A DNA stretch of 64,000 nt. Source: Allacma fusca. Lineage: Eukaryota; Arthropoda; Collembola; Symphypleona; Sminthuridae. The notes under the pieces were generated by a model. That model saw only the letters and a list, made by a program, of their open reading frames with translations, made no database searches and was not told where the DNA came from. Made by a program: the position numbers and the translations under genes. Within the stretch, counting starts at the first letter, position 1; each line of letters starts with the position of its first letter. Location: the NCBI GenBank assembly GCA_947179485.1, contig OX359246.1:6014001-6078000 (forward strand), read 5' to 3'. Shown here piece after piece: positions 56,701 to 64,000 of this stretch.

Positions 56701-59700
56701 ATTGTTCAACGGTTGCCAAATAGGTCAGTCCATTAATATTTATTATATTATAAATCGTGTTGAATGTTAATGAAGTAGATTAATATAAAAGTTTCATTTA
56801 CTAGTAATTAAATGCATTTTCGAAATGATTAATATAAAAAATAGTTGCTATCTGACAATTAAATCGAGTCGGTCTTCGGCGTATATTAAATATCGTTGTT
56901 GCAGAGGCAAAATGGTCTATGATGTACAAAAGCATGCGCGCGTAGACCATTTCGCCTCGTCAACGACGTAATGCAGTATCGAGAACCTGAAAATGTTAGA
57001 TGTAGTAAAGGGATTCATTCCAACGTATGTCATTCCAATGCTAAAATGGAATTTACACAGATATTTCACATCATACAAGCTGCATACAATGTCAAAATCA
57101 GAATTAATACTAGTGAAAAGTATTTTGAGCCAAATACTTTATTTGAAATACAATTCACATGTCAATGAGAGTAGGTAAATACCAAATACTTTTGTACTTA
57201 CTGGTCCTCAAAATACTAAGTACAAAATACTTGCTCACTGCTCACCAACATTGAAATACAAAATACTTTGTGGTCTGAAAATACGTATTTTAAAATGGTG
57301 ACTATTGGTGGTGGAGAGCCAAGTCTGTAGAACTGTGGAACTTATGGTTTTAACTTCCATTTGTGTTCACTTTGCGTTTATAAATTATACATTACGTTTT
57401 GGTAATAAATTATAAAATTCCTAATACATCGAATTATATAGCAACGTAGTGATTATGGTCACAGTATATGGAAATTTATTTCGGGTAGCCGTCGGATGGT
57501 GTCGGTTTGGTTCGGAACTGTGTTTATTGAAATCCGATCGGATCTAATTTGCAAACGAGATAATCATTCACCTAATGGCTCGGATTGATTAAGCCGTCGG
57601 AACTTTACGGATCGGTTTGGTCAATTATCTTATCCGTGAGTGGAGCATTAATTATATGGAATTAAAATTTTTTTGAACTGTTTCAAGTCGTACGATTTTT
57701 GTAACTGAAGGCTCGATAAATGGACGGTTATGATTCGGATAGGGTTATGTTTAATCCAATCGAAGCGGATAGGATCGGATACGCTTGAAGTTTACCAGTA
57801 ATTCAGATTATATAGCATAAGGATAGGGTGTATATGTTATCCAACCCCTTGAGAACCTTACATCCAGAGTTCCAGTAGAAATCTTCCAACTGCGTTAATG
57901 ATGTACATATGGCTTTTTGTATTGTCACTCTTATTTTCAATTTAAAATGCATAAGTTTAATGAATGAAGTGTTTTGAAATAACTTAAAAGTTGCACATGC
58001 ATGGTTATTCTTAGGTTACAGAATACGTCCCAAGCTATACTTAACCAAATCGACAGTCAGAATTAGGTGCACATTTACTATTCGGGGTGTACGTATATCA
58101 CCAAATATTTTAGTTGGAAAGTGTGAGTCATTTAATGAGTGTCAACTGAAATTTGAACCCCTCTGGCCAGCTGTAAGTTTTGATTTTACTATAATTATCA
58201 ATTCTAGTGAAAGTACATATGTGTGTACATATGAATCCGTATATAAAGATATATATTTATAATAATTGAATTGTTGGAACGCATTTTTATGATATGTTTG
58301 TAAAATAGCAATCAAGTTTGCGAATTGGGCAACGAGTTGTCTAATTTGCAAACAACGACGTTAGATGTCTATATTATAGGCAAAACATCTGACGCGTGTT
58401 TAATTTAGCTTCCTTTTCAGATTATTTCATAATTTCAGGTTTTTAGTTCTGGTTACAAATCATTGACGGGACAGTTTAGAAAATTCAACCCCATTAAAAG
58501 AGACTCCCGCCGCAGGTAATTTAGACGGAAACGAATATTGCTTATAATTATTAGAGTGTTGTTGATGGTAATTTGTGTACTCATATTACTCTAATTCAAA
58601 TGACATCAACAAGGCTAAATTGAAAGTATTAGTGCTATTAGGTTTTCAAAAATTTCAAATTCGACGTTCTTGCATGACGTTTTTATGCGGTGACTTTTCA
58701 GTTTTGCAACCACATACAGTCAAGGCTACTTGGAATGCTCTGGAACTTTTGGAAAGAGATTTTTAAGCAAAATTGATTATTTTTTCACAGGACTGGATGA
58801 TCTAAAGTGTACGTGGACGTTTAACAATAATATATAGAGCATAAACATGATTAACATTGCACTTACAATTAGTGTTGACCATTTGACAATTCCTTGATCA
58901 ACAACCCTACCAAACCCCATGTTCAATCTTTGTACCTTATACCTGAGGTTTCGTTAAATGTCGTTTTTTCCAGAATTTCGCTCCTACAAGGTAGAAGCGA
59001 AAAATTTATATGTTATGTAATATGTACATATATCCACAAAGCATTATTTTAAACGTCTAGTAATAAGTTTGAAATTAGATTCACACCATATATGCATAAA
59101 GTCTTTGTAACATTAAAAAGCCAACTATAAGGAAAATTGTTTAATTCAGACTGGCAGAAGGGTCATTTATTCTTAACACAAAGTCCGTCTCACGAATGCT
59201 GCCGCCGAGTGGTATTCACGAACTTTGATTTGTTTTGAGATATCAATACCATACCTTTAAAAACTTTAGCAACTTATAGATCATCAAGTTTCAAGGTGCA
59301 TATGTAAATATCATATATGCAGAGTTCAACATTTTGGGAATACATTTAGACCATTTATGGCACTTTGGACATTTACAGTGGAATATTTACGCATGTGTAG
59401 TCGTTTTGAAATGTGAGTATTAAAAGGTTTCTTAATACGTCAGATCACTAATAAAAAAATCATCGCAGTTCACCAATTTTGGAAAATAAGTTGTAGCTGT
59501 TATGAGTTAAAGCTGAGAAAGAAATACACAGAGAGAATACCACAATTGTACGTGCCCTACCACACAGTACATAATGATTTCAAAAATATTTTGTTACAGA
59601 AAAATATTTTTTTCAAACTTGGATATAAATATATTAATTGTACAAGTGATGATATGCTATTATATAAGATCCACGAATTGTGGCAATAACAACATCATTT

Positions 59701-62700
59701 ATAAGCTTCCATTTTTTAACATACTTTTAGCCTTCATTCTTTATACTGATTGTTATCCTAGACCTAGACTATCTAATTATTTCCATAGTGCCGCATGATG
59801 ACAGAGTAAATAGCAAAACTTCGTTGTTTGTTTATCAGTTTTATAATGGACCAATATCAATCAAAATTGAAATCTTTCGAGTTTTCATTAAAAATTGTAA
59901 AAAGACAGTTATAAAAATACCCACATTTTAGTAATCCCAAAATGACATGGCAATTTCAAATGAGCAACACTAATTGTTTTGCTTACATCATTGATTTTGA
60001 ATTATTACTAAATGGATGTAACTCATTACACAGACCTCGTATCGAAGCCATTCCCTCTGGAAAGCATTATTAAGATGTCGACAAAACTAGAAGAACCAAT
60101 TAGGGTTGGTAGCTCGTACTCTTTTGAATGCAAAATCTCCACCTTCGTTCTTTTGCCTAACATCGAGTTTGTGCTTGGTTTTGAAAATGGCGTCGAACAA
60201 CTTGGTAATTAATTTTGTTTTGACAATGTACTAGCTCTGTAATACGCTGTTGACGCTTTTTACTGTCCACTTTCGATGCCGCATTTAAAATCAGGGCAAT
60301 TTTACTTACATACTTTATTGAAAATCAGTTATTTTACAATTTTTTAAAATAATCACTAATTCTTTCTGCTTCAGTATTCGAATTTTCATTTTTGCAAAAA
60401 AATCTTGTAATTAATGAACACTACAGTAACTTTCAGGGCACTCCGTGTCCTGAGACATTATCCATAGGGAAATTTGGTCCAAATATTTTTCGAATACTTT
60501 CAATAATTGTAAGTTTCTTTGAGAGAGCGATGACTTTGCTTAACTTTGGTCGAATCATTACTGAATTATGTGATAATACATTATTTGAGTTTTAAAATAT
60601 TCCAAAGCACCAATAAGAAACTATATTTAAGTACACAGGGCCTAATAAATAGGCATTTGATTTAGTGCACATGCATACAATATAAAGCGGTTGCAAATAA
60701 AAACGTAGTCCAAAATCCAAATGCCTTTAATTGAGCTAACTCAAGTAGCTATGTTATTGGTTCGGGTTCACGCGAGTTGAATCCCTTCGAACTGACTGGC
60801 TGACCACTATATACAGGTACTTCAAGCTGCATTTTTAACTGAAGGGGTGTGATCTTTAGTCCACTATGAGCAGGTTACCACTATATAGAAAACCATTATA
60901 TGGAGGGAATTTCCTATGTTAAAGGATAGGAGCAGTGGTCGTCATGGGTACAAAAAGTTTGTTCCCGTTCACGTTTCTGTTCCAGTTATGTTAGGAACAG
61001 TATTTTAGGTACCCGTTACCATGAACTTAATAAAAATGTGTACCCGGACCCGTTCCTGTTCCCGTACCCAGAAATTAAAAATGCTGTGGACCCGTAGCCA
61101 TTCCCACAGCTGGAGTTCCCGGTCCCGTTCCCGGTTCCAAGTGGTATTGTAATTAAATATGGTAAAAATTATTATCAGGATTTCACTAAATATCAAACAC
61201 TTCGTTTTGCAGATAAAAACAGACAATATTTAGCCGCCCTGCATAATACACGATCTCCTATATCGAAACGTAACAGTATAATTACTGAATGTTGAATTCT
61301 TCAGAGATTATGTACCAAGTAGACCGAATATCTACACTTTAAAATGACAAACTGGGAAAGGATGCAAGAATGAATGGAACATTGATGTTGCTCTTCTAAT
61401 AATAAAATTGAATACTGATAAAGATTTCAAAATGGTACTTAATATTTAAGATCAATTACTGACCCAAATATAATTATTCTGCACATTCAAAATATCTGAA
61501 AAATATATTCCAGCACGGGTTAGTTTCCCTTTGTTAGTTTTATTATTAAAAAATATTAACATGAGCAATCAAATTTTCAAGGGTAAAACGTGGAACAAAA
61601 TTAAAAAATAATAATTATAAGATTATAAGTTTATCCTTAAAGAACTTATGCCATTTTTAAGAGAAGCGAAAGTAGGATTACTAATTCAGCAAAAAACATC
61701 CATTGATGAACGTCAATAAGGTTTACAAACTAAGTGATGCTTGAAAACCAATTATTCCAGAAATAAAAGCAATTCTTTAACAATAAGTTGAAAAGAAATT
61801 ATAAAACATTGAAATAAATTAATGTTTCAGTTTTTTGTAAAAAATATTGCGATGTAAAATATATTTAATTTTCTTAATTTAGCAGTTAGTTGTATATAGC
61901 CCGAAGATGAACACAGTTGTTGTTCGAAAGCTTGCTATTTATCTATAATAAAATGGATTCCACTGAAACCAATTTAAATGTGAAAAATAATAATTATTAT
62001 TTTAATATTTCATATATTAACCTGAAGAACTATTCTAGAAAATACCGCAAATGTATTGAAACAGGAGTTCTAGCATTATTCTCTTTAAGGCAAGGATATG
62101 CGTGTAGAAATTGCTGGAAAAAAACCGGAATTTAATATGCACATTGTATTGTACACATAAATAAAGTACTATCAAGTCTTCCAAGATCAACTTTGAGTGT
62201 TTTTCTAGAAAATGGTAAAAGTACCCACTTGATCCCGGGAACAACGGGTATGGGAACAGGATCATGTGTAGACCGTACCCGTTCCCGATGGTAACGGGAA
62301 CAAAATGAAAATCTCGGTTCCTGTTCCCACTCCTGTTCCTGTTCCCAGCGGTCGGGTCCACCTGAACGTGTTCCTGTTCCTGTACCCAAACTGGTTGGGA
62401 ACAAAATATGTGTTCCCGTACCCGTTCCCATGTTCCCGGGTTTTACCCGTTCCCGTGACGACCACTGGATAGGAGTTGGGACCGGGAATTAAAATGTGTC
62501 CACTATTAACAGGAATCCATTATATGAACGGCCATTATATACAGGTTTTACTGTATAAGGCTTTTATCATTTATAAATTGTTTAAGTTGCCGAATTAAAA
62601 AAAATATTTATAGTTTTTATTATTCTTTTATGAACGTCCTAGTTAATTCGTAATTTTAATTGCAGCCAAGAATCAAAACGCTGAAGTTATTATTGGAAAT

Positions 62701-64000
62701 TCTGCTCGCATAACTAACACCGCAACCCTCACCTGGCATTTACATTTGATTATCAAAAATGGTTTGAATAAAATCACTTGTTATGCTCCACGTATAAATT
62801 CCAGTGACTGGGTCAAATCTGAATTCAGCATAAACGTTACTAGCGGTAAGTACACATCTGATTTATTATACATTTCGGTATCGACAGCATATTATAAAAA
62901 ATAAGTCCCTTCTTTGTTTTAATAGATCCAATAATATTTGCAAATACTTCTGACAGGACCGAATCCGAAGTAAACGTAGTTTTTTTAGCGGGTGAGTTCA
63001 CTTATTGTAAAAAAATTTAGGTTAAATCATCTCAAATGTTGTTGATAATAAAATGTTTCGATGGCGACACAACCGTTCAACTTAAACGCACAAATTCCAG
63101 GTGCATCTCCCAGTCCTATAATACGTTACTGTGCCTCGGAGACTGATTCTCTCTTCGTTTTACAAAAGTGCAATTTCACCAGAATCAGCAACTCCACTTT
63201 TGATTTTGGGAAAATTGATCAGAACGTAATCCGAATGGAATCAAAGTCTGGACCGCAGTTCGTGTTCCTGAAATGTGAAGCTCTGTATCCCATCAGATGG
63301 CTCGCACCAAAACCATTGGTAAGAGAGAATGCTTTTAGCTGGTGGTCTATGTTTATTCGCAACATACGCAGAAACGACACTTCGGTGGTCAGATTTCTAC
63401 ATTTCTATAAATCACCTTGGACGATACTTTTTGATTTTTGGACTTAGTGCCCTTGCTGGCTACAGGGTTAACACATATGTATATGTGAATAATTACAGGT
63501 ATTTGTACGTATAAAATGTACGTACCGTCTTAAAAGGTATATTTGTTCTGTAAATAGGGATTTCGCCATTTGTTTTGGATTTTGTTCTTTTTTACCAGAG
63601 ATTTTCTCTAATGACATCAGATTCAGCAGGGAAGCTCAAAAATCCCTGTTGACAAATGTTTTTCTTTACGAAATATCCGTATATTTGAAAATCTCTGGCA
63701 AAAAAGAACAAAATCCAAAAAAATGGCGAAATCCCTATTTTCAGAACAAATATACCTTTAAGACGGTAAGTACATTTTATTTTACACGCACAAATACCTG
63801 TAATTATTCACATATATGTGTAAACCCTGTAGCCAGCAAGGGCACTAATTAATACTAACATAACCTTGCGGTTCGATCATTAGATTATGAAACCATCTAC
63901 GCAAGGTGAACTAAAACTAAAACCGTAATATTTACATGCAGGGATCAGTTCACTACCTATCCACTAACGAAACCAACCGATTTCATCACGATCCTCTGAG
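38642..64000 (+). CDS. Receptor gene B: repeated Ig-like and lysozyme-like ectodomain (3' end outside window)
   Basis: Exons: 38642-38950, 39093-39449, 39510-39636, 39724-39947, 53353-53515, 58015-58172, 58439-58515, 58702-58808, 60034-60204, 62666-62845, 62926-62991, 63101-63318 and 63942 to beyond 64000. Lengths and phases match gene A exon by exon, and no in-frame stop was seen. The order is g, h, lysozyme (two exons), k, a, b, c, d, e, f, g, h, so a second unit has started by the window edge. No transmembrane or kinase exon is reached. The ATG at 38642 opens a hydrophobic run that could be a signal peptide. A 10.3-kb LTR element splits the intron 39948-53352. It is probably a receptor like gene A; it could also be a secreted or decoy form. 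Confidence 0.65.
39510..39947 (+). other. Gene B i-type lysozyme-like domain
   Basis: Exons 39510-39636 and 39724-39947 repeat the gene A domain: CANCICKATSPC, CSSDKVCG, CDGDVICT, IIKKYY, DCNKDGILSCEDF, LH and ECLRE. The EF-hand-like loop is at 39813-39848. The catalytic Glu position is Thr (codon 39558-39560). All visible cysteines of the gene A copy are kept, which argues for a folded, selected domain. A second donor (after 39642) is possible for the first exon, but the one at 39636 keeps the gene A phase. Confidence 0.85.
39948..41569. other. Gene B intron, left of element B
   Basis: No exon is visible. Open frames at 40415-40723 and 40951-41253 resemble no family I know, and I do not call them genes. 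From about 41337 to 41520 the sequence is rich in CCCTC and GAGGG words and begins TAGTGGCATACATGAG, like one end of a short element. A partner with GAGGGAGAG words lies across the LTR insertion at 52290-52370. Confidence 0.4.
41570..42117 (+). repeat. 5' LTR of element B
   Basis: It starts TGTTAACCG and ends AATAACA. A TATAAAA motif near 41776 and an AATAAAG signal near 41878 could serve as promoter and polyadenylation signals. It has no host coding role. Confidence 0.95.
42118..42367 (+). other. Leader of element B with 74-bp imperfect duplication
   Basis: TGGTGGAGTTTGCGG follows the LTR directly and is the expected site for the primer. GTGGCGTCAGCCGC occurs at 42225-42238 and again at 42299-42312, followed by similar AAATTTTC tracts, so 74 bp seem to be duplicated. 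Confidence 0.6.
42368..45004 (+). CDS. gag: Gag polyprotein of element B
   Basis: This is about 878 residues from the first ATG; the frame is open back to 42299 without an ATG. The N-terminal half is Thr-, Ser- and Pro-rich. The central part (about residues 525-720) has the character of a retrotransposon Gag capsid (FLLRCDDFFNTF, then ALSMTPFPHEPPTRFVLRV). Two zinc knuckles follow, CYKCNQTGHTARYC and CGRCSRPGHHANRC, both CX2CX4HX4C. The tail is Gln-rich. It is unusually long for Gypsy Gag. The pol frame is -1 relative to gag and open from 44878, so the two overlap by about 127 bases. Confidence 0.88.
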   Translation: MSPHDIRFIRVVELDQHPEFIICNNQKYIALLLSEAALVELTSEDQIRARAKYSHLSSTRALYLYKFYKLFKQKLPRYVNSNIEPQPVDRSDIKVIRKNPSRIPRSINSSTTTLPETTVVTVPDDILTHVPSSEGETDTEGPTPEPTTPLGGFASFHPSRTSTPAVSSGPADNDSIFVTTQSVSTNFNLSNNHTLIGTPVAPHPQPTSSRLFASRDLLEDVAQKLVDDIKTKQETDSSGTSILTYSHYQQLLYDLKLTTEVTSDGHFLNTRETFTKIVARILRIFTLWQTNSTEFAPIIEEIEDIQTSLLAQEFCPTVTTTPVTTTTPSVSTTKTPTYVIETHSYTPVILAWTTRLQADHNSTQDIAHLLSYASYLGIVQEFNLASKYTHNHCHFSSHQAYKEGLFLLDQQFISIATQTYPDIFSAPVTHPDNHTDNHSHTAPQDNTAVLIPDAETTAAYDSDNPIYNINLTPPPLSDSTSDSGSLHSESLHFTTATNSSSSSRSTSPIPTPPLIPPIIPTKNSTMDYTRFLFDKPSYPSPKISSEELSEFLLRCDDFFNTFVTDDKMKKSYVYRKLSDATKTAKDYLAHYYNLTSTSRQTYAQFRDELLNKMPRDVPDRKSKLLDALSMTPFPHEPPTRFVLRVKSAAGTDWSTFPEATTVKTLLEKLDTTFKIFITSKNLKIKNFTHLLDALRDYESCTTPHTDHNAVTLATPVLPSSLEQTLATLLEKIEKLEAKDTPIMAVTQHAQPQRSQYNNFQPGLGPNIQRTYTCYKCNQTGHTARYCPTQPTQPQIPASQSPEVCGRCSRPGHHANRCRQPVAMHYQQFPQYMQRRREERQQQLQGQPLNSNGQAPQGLPRRQLLPIQAADHQNSQDSR
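45094..49509 (+). CDS. pol: Pol polyprotein of element B (protease, RT, RNase H, integrase)
   Basis: The frame is open from 44878 to 49509, and translation probably enters by -1 frameshifting from gag. Numbering from 45094, the protease motif is LIDTGAAASLI near residue 6. The reverse transcriptase has YVDD near 591 and the RNase H YTDAS near 738. The integrase zinc domain lies at about 943-990, with its triad at Asp 1013, Asp 1073 and Glu 1109 (D,D35E), then RWKGPF, a GPF-type C-terminal motif. A Pro-rich tail of about 180 residues ends the protein. All motifs are intact. It copies element RNA into DNA and inserts it. Confidence 0.93.
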   Translation: MNLPCLIDTGAAASLIHPSYVPQGTHITKTNLTLIDASGNNMPNTGLALVKIKIGNSTFLHPFIIAPSTAIRCILGTDFLYSKGGFVINTQDNTIFNKFTGHIALIHTHLQHNNALKAQCEVPVDTIQHLSTRTNPSHHSTYHKDQDAHFLPNPCFSFSTPPVTSFPVSTSTQTLPIFQDTASQTISTTKIQPQHGVKYSPPHEKYSPTPDMSSDETDQEYFHRSAHPLRRRISTSRRVTHKTKPTPISSVSAKPSTTSKIINIPILCISNTMEDDVLRVHGTQVISPRSHVTIATIHSIEQTSPVYFQPHESLHKQFHILAPHAILSPDSKFFLLTNPTSMTITLPDGLGLGNLTPFDTQDNSMNPIHINAINTSQLETEIASFKINPDLNPEDQTKLRSLLREYRNSFAFHPHELGKCSTIPFRVELQSGGIVAHKPYKTSSYQDAIIDAEVKKLLDNNIIEPSTSPFSSPVIIVFKKPNDQGVRKPRMVIDFRSLNVITKPMHWPLPSIDEILRRLQNQKYFSTLDLASGFHQITVEPASREKLSFITRNGQYQYRDMPFGTRNSPSHFCRVIDVILADLKYHTALAYVDDIIVASQTIDEHISKLRKIFIRFAQHNLKFEPTKCKFGYETINLLGFTITAYGIQPYDDNLNGLRQMPAPTNITTVQSFLGMANFFRRFVPNFAHIAAPLRELTKKNTPFLWTHECDQAFQALKNLLLCKPVLAHYDPQKETFLYTDASYQGLGAYMTQLHPDGLEHPVFFLSRRLNKYEVKYHIRILELLAITWSVMKLKEYLLGIPFTVKTDHHSLCYIMKSKDSLDPKLQRLQLLLMPYDITIKYVKGTTHKVADCLSRNPFQQPTHSQTDEDACLSIHTIDIGILQQEQAKDPALMDIINKLPTNWRLRSTYALYNNILYKHNKKLGEKSLLMIPHHMVPDIIKRHHNPVSHTGHTKALKEIQQSYFWKTMSKDIKEFIQSCSFCQERKSPRGQKQPGEFQFIPIPLRPFERIQMDVQGPLTNKEGRPRYIITAICYLTKFLVAEVVPTADASAIAKFIFNKIATVYSLPEIIQSDQGTEFNNAVITELSKIFDFKMNYSTAFHPQTQGLIERSHQTLGDCIAIYRAENKADWPHAIPAITFHLNNTLHSSHGFTPFYVLHGFYARTPLRNAFPTFTPENRNVQDMTTLWKTTHDILETQRKKYAARVNQSKRTVNYNIGDNVLLEHTSIQPGTSTKLLPRWKGPFSVIDRPSEVNYTIRGSVGNTVKTLTVHVSRLKIFHERPNVFNTKSLLNNDDAPPVQESSTNLQDIPQELTKSTGELPSPEPDITPEIIAEQPSSPPDVILEPNLPTADTHAFPLRDTVPPFPVQQPTTIPPEIQEQPPKPTYREALLSAPKNSTVEIPRSSSITIPNKRVRRTQQQLLEQESQQILPTDFYSRTDTEFRRSTRTNINAMDSLYHYATVRPTNNHSYQL
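49510..51291 (+). other. Non-coding 3' region of element B
   Basis: I see no convincing frame. Low-complexity C-runs lie near 49780-49797 and short A-runs near 50245 and 50570. Just before the 3' LTR is GGGGACATTGTTTCCCC (about 51262-51278), then CTTCCCCGTAGAA. This corresponds to a similar motif before the 3' LTR of element A and probably belongs to the plus-strand primer region. The large size suggests a lost envelope gene or regulatory sequence, which is inference. Confidence 0.5.
51292..51839 (+). repeat. 3' LTR of element B
   Basis: It is the same length as the 5' LTR and shows no difference in a by-eye comparison. It is followed by the ATAT target duplication. Confidence 0.95.
51840..53352. 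other. Gene B intron, right of element B
   Basis: No exon lies before 53353. A GAGGGAGAGTGCGAG segment at 52290-52370 may be the far side of the repeat begun at 41337. The rest is unique AT-rich DNA. Confidence 0.4.
53516..54779. other. Gene B intron k-a, left part
   Basis: No exon, RNA gene or repeat end was recognised. Confidence 0.35.
54780..55637. mobile_element. hAT-like non-autonomous element, TATAGGAAGG type
   Basis: It starts CAAAGATGGGCC and ends GGCCCATCTTTG, perfect 12-bp inverted ends. Flanks GTATACCT and GTATCCCT match at 7 of 8. The left part has CCTATAT and TATAGGCA words and the right part TATAGGAAGG words. A segment beginning CAGTGAATTTCCCATATAG at about 55122, with TAGTGGCAT and TATAATGGT words, looks like a nested fragment of another DNA element. 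Confidence 0.8.
55638..56400. other. Gene B intron with a CGGATT-type repeat fragment
   Basis: At about 56028-56098 words such as GGATTAGTCGGGTCGGATT occur. Similar words at 57480-57790 lie beyond the next element. They could be two sides of one older insertion split by the element at 56401, but the ends were not found. Confidence 0.35.
56401..57300. mobile_element. hAT-like non-autonomous element, AAATACAAAATAC type
   Basis: It starts CAGAGCTATGCAAAATAC and ends GTATTTTAAAATGGTG. It is flanked by the perfect duplication ACTATTGG (56393-56400, 57301-57308). AAATACAAAATACTT words crowd both sides. The terminal repeats are only partly similar, but the duplication supports the borders. Confidence 0.75.
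57301..58014. other. Gene B intron k-a, right part
   Basis: It contains TCGGAT-rich words at 57480-57790 (see the note on 55638-56400). No exon is visible. Confidence 0.35.
58809..60033 (+). other. Gene B intron c-d
   Basis: It is homologous to gene A intron 8529-9418 in several stretches. No other feature was recognised. Confidence 0.45.
60205..60932. other. Gene B intron d-e, left part
   Basis: No exon. Words such as CACTATATAC and CATTATATGG at 60800-60905, with similar ones at 62500-62555, suggest an older DNA element with TATAATGG-type ends into which the hAT-like element at 60933 inserted. A likely right end is CAGGTTTTACTG followed by TA at 62548-62561. Confidence 0.35.
60933..62467. 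mobile_element. hAT-like non-autonomous element, CCCGTTCCTGTTCC type
   Basis: It starts CAGTGGTCGTCATGGG and ends CCCGTGACGACCACTG, 16-bp inverted ends with one mismatch. The perfect 8-bp duplication GATAGGAG lies at 60925-60932 and 62468-62475. CCCGTTCCTGTTCCC-like words fill 61010-61140 and 62225-62465. The centre is AT-rich and contains, at 61894-61985, the GAAGATGA/TTCGAAAG motif also found at 23829-23890. Confidence 0.9.
63444..63848. repeat. Long inverted repeat (palindrome) in gene B intron
   Basis: Arms 63444-63606 and 63687-63848 are reverse complements with few mismatches; the loop is about 80 bases. The outer ends read TTAGTGCCCTTGCTGGC and GCCAGCAAGGGCACTAA. The right arm and loop resemble gene A intron g-h, but the left arm has no counterpart there, so the palindrome seems to be an inverted duplication of the right arm. 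Transcribed RNA would fold into a strong hairpin. Confidence 0.8.

Noticed and set aside
58022-58172. Acceptor at 58020-58021 for gene B exon a
   Set aside because: It would give a stop after a few codons; the acceptor at 58013-58014 keeps the frame and gives exactly the gene A length of 158 bases.

Overview
The window looks like AT-rich nuclear DNA of an invertebrate animal. I infer an arthropod, possibly a springtail, with low confidence. The reasons are spliced genes with GT..AG introns, an Ig-domain receptor tyrosine kinase, invertebrate-type lysozyme exons, two Ty3/Gypsy LTR elements, a DNA transposon carrying a DUF4806-type gene, and many short hAT-like elements. No bacterial or CRISPR features are present.

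The host content is a small tandem family of receptor genes on the + strand. Gene A (before 1 to 21782) can be spliced by eye into 22 exons that stay in frame to the stop codon. The order is Ig-like exons, an i-type lysozyme (destabilase-like) domain on two exons, more Ig-like exons, a transmembrane exon and a complete tyrosine kinase domain. A decayed receptor 3' end lies at 33121-35350 and a decayed single exon at 38135-38510. Gene B starts at about 38642 and runs off the right edge; it has the same ectodomain exons and has begun a second round of them by 63942. The ectodomain exons form an 11-exon unit with compatible phases at both ends, so unit duplication keeps the frame. An extracellular lysozyme-like domain inside a kinase receptor is the most unusual feature here. 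In both copies the Glu expected to be catalytic is replaced, so binding rather than hydrolysis is the likelier role.

Mobile DNA fills most of the rest. Positions 1 to about 8299 are an LTR element (A) with gag, pol, an unknown ORF and an envelope-like ORF in overlapping frames. Positions 41570-51839 are a complete Gypsy element (B) with LTRs identical by eye and a 4-bp target duplication, inserted in a gene B intron. Positions 24991-29576 are a complete DNA transposon with a CACTA/CMC-like transposase and an 8-exon DUF4806-type gene, both on the minus strand. Seven short elements with perfect or near-perfect 8-bp target duplications and hAT-like ends are scattered through introns and intergenic DNA, each carrying internal arrays of a short motif.

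All exon borders were set by eye from splice consensus, reading frame and comparison of the receptor copies. No transcript or database evidence was available.
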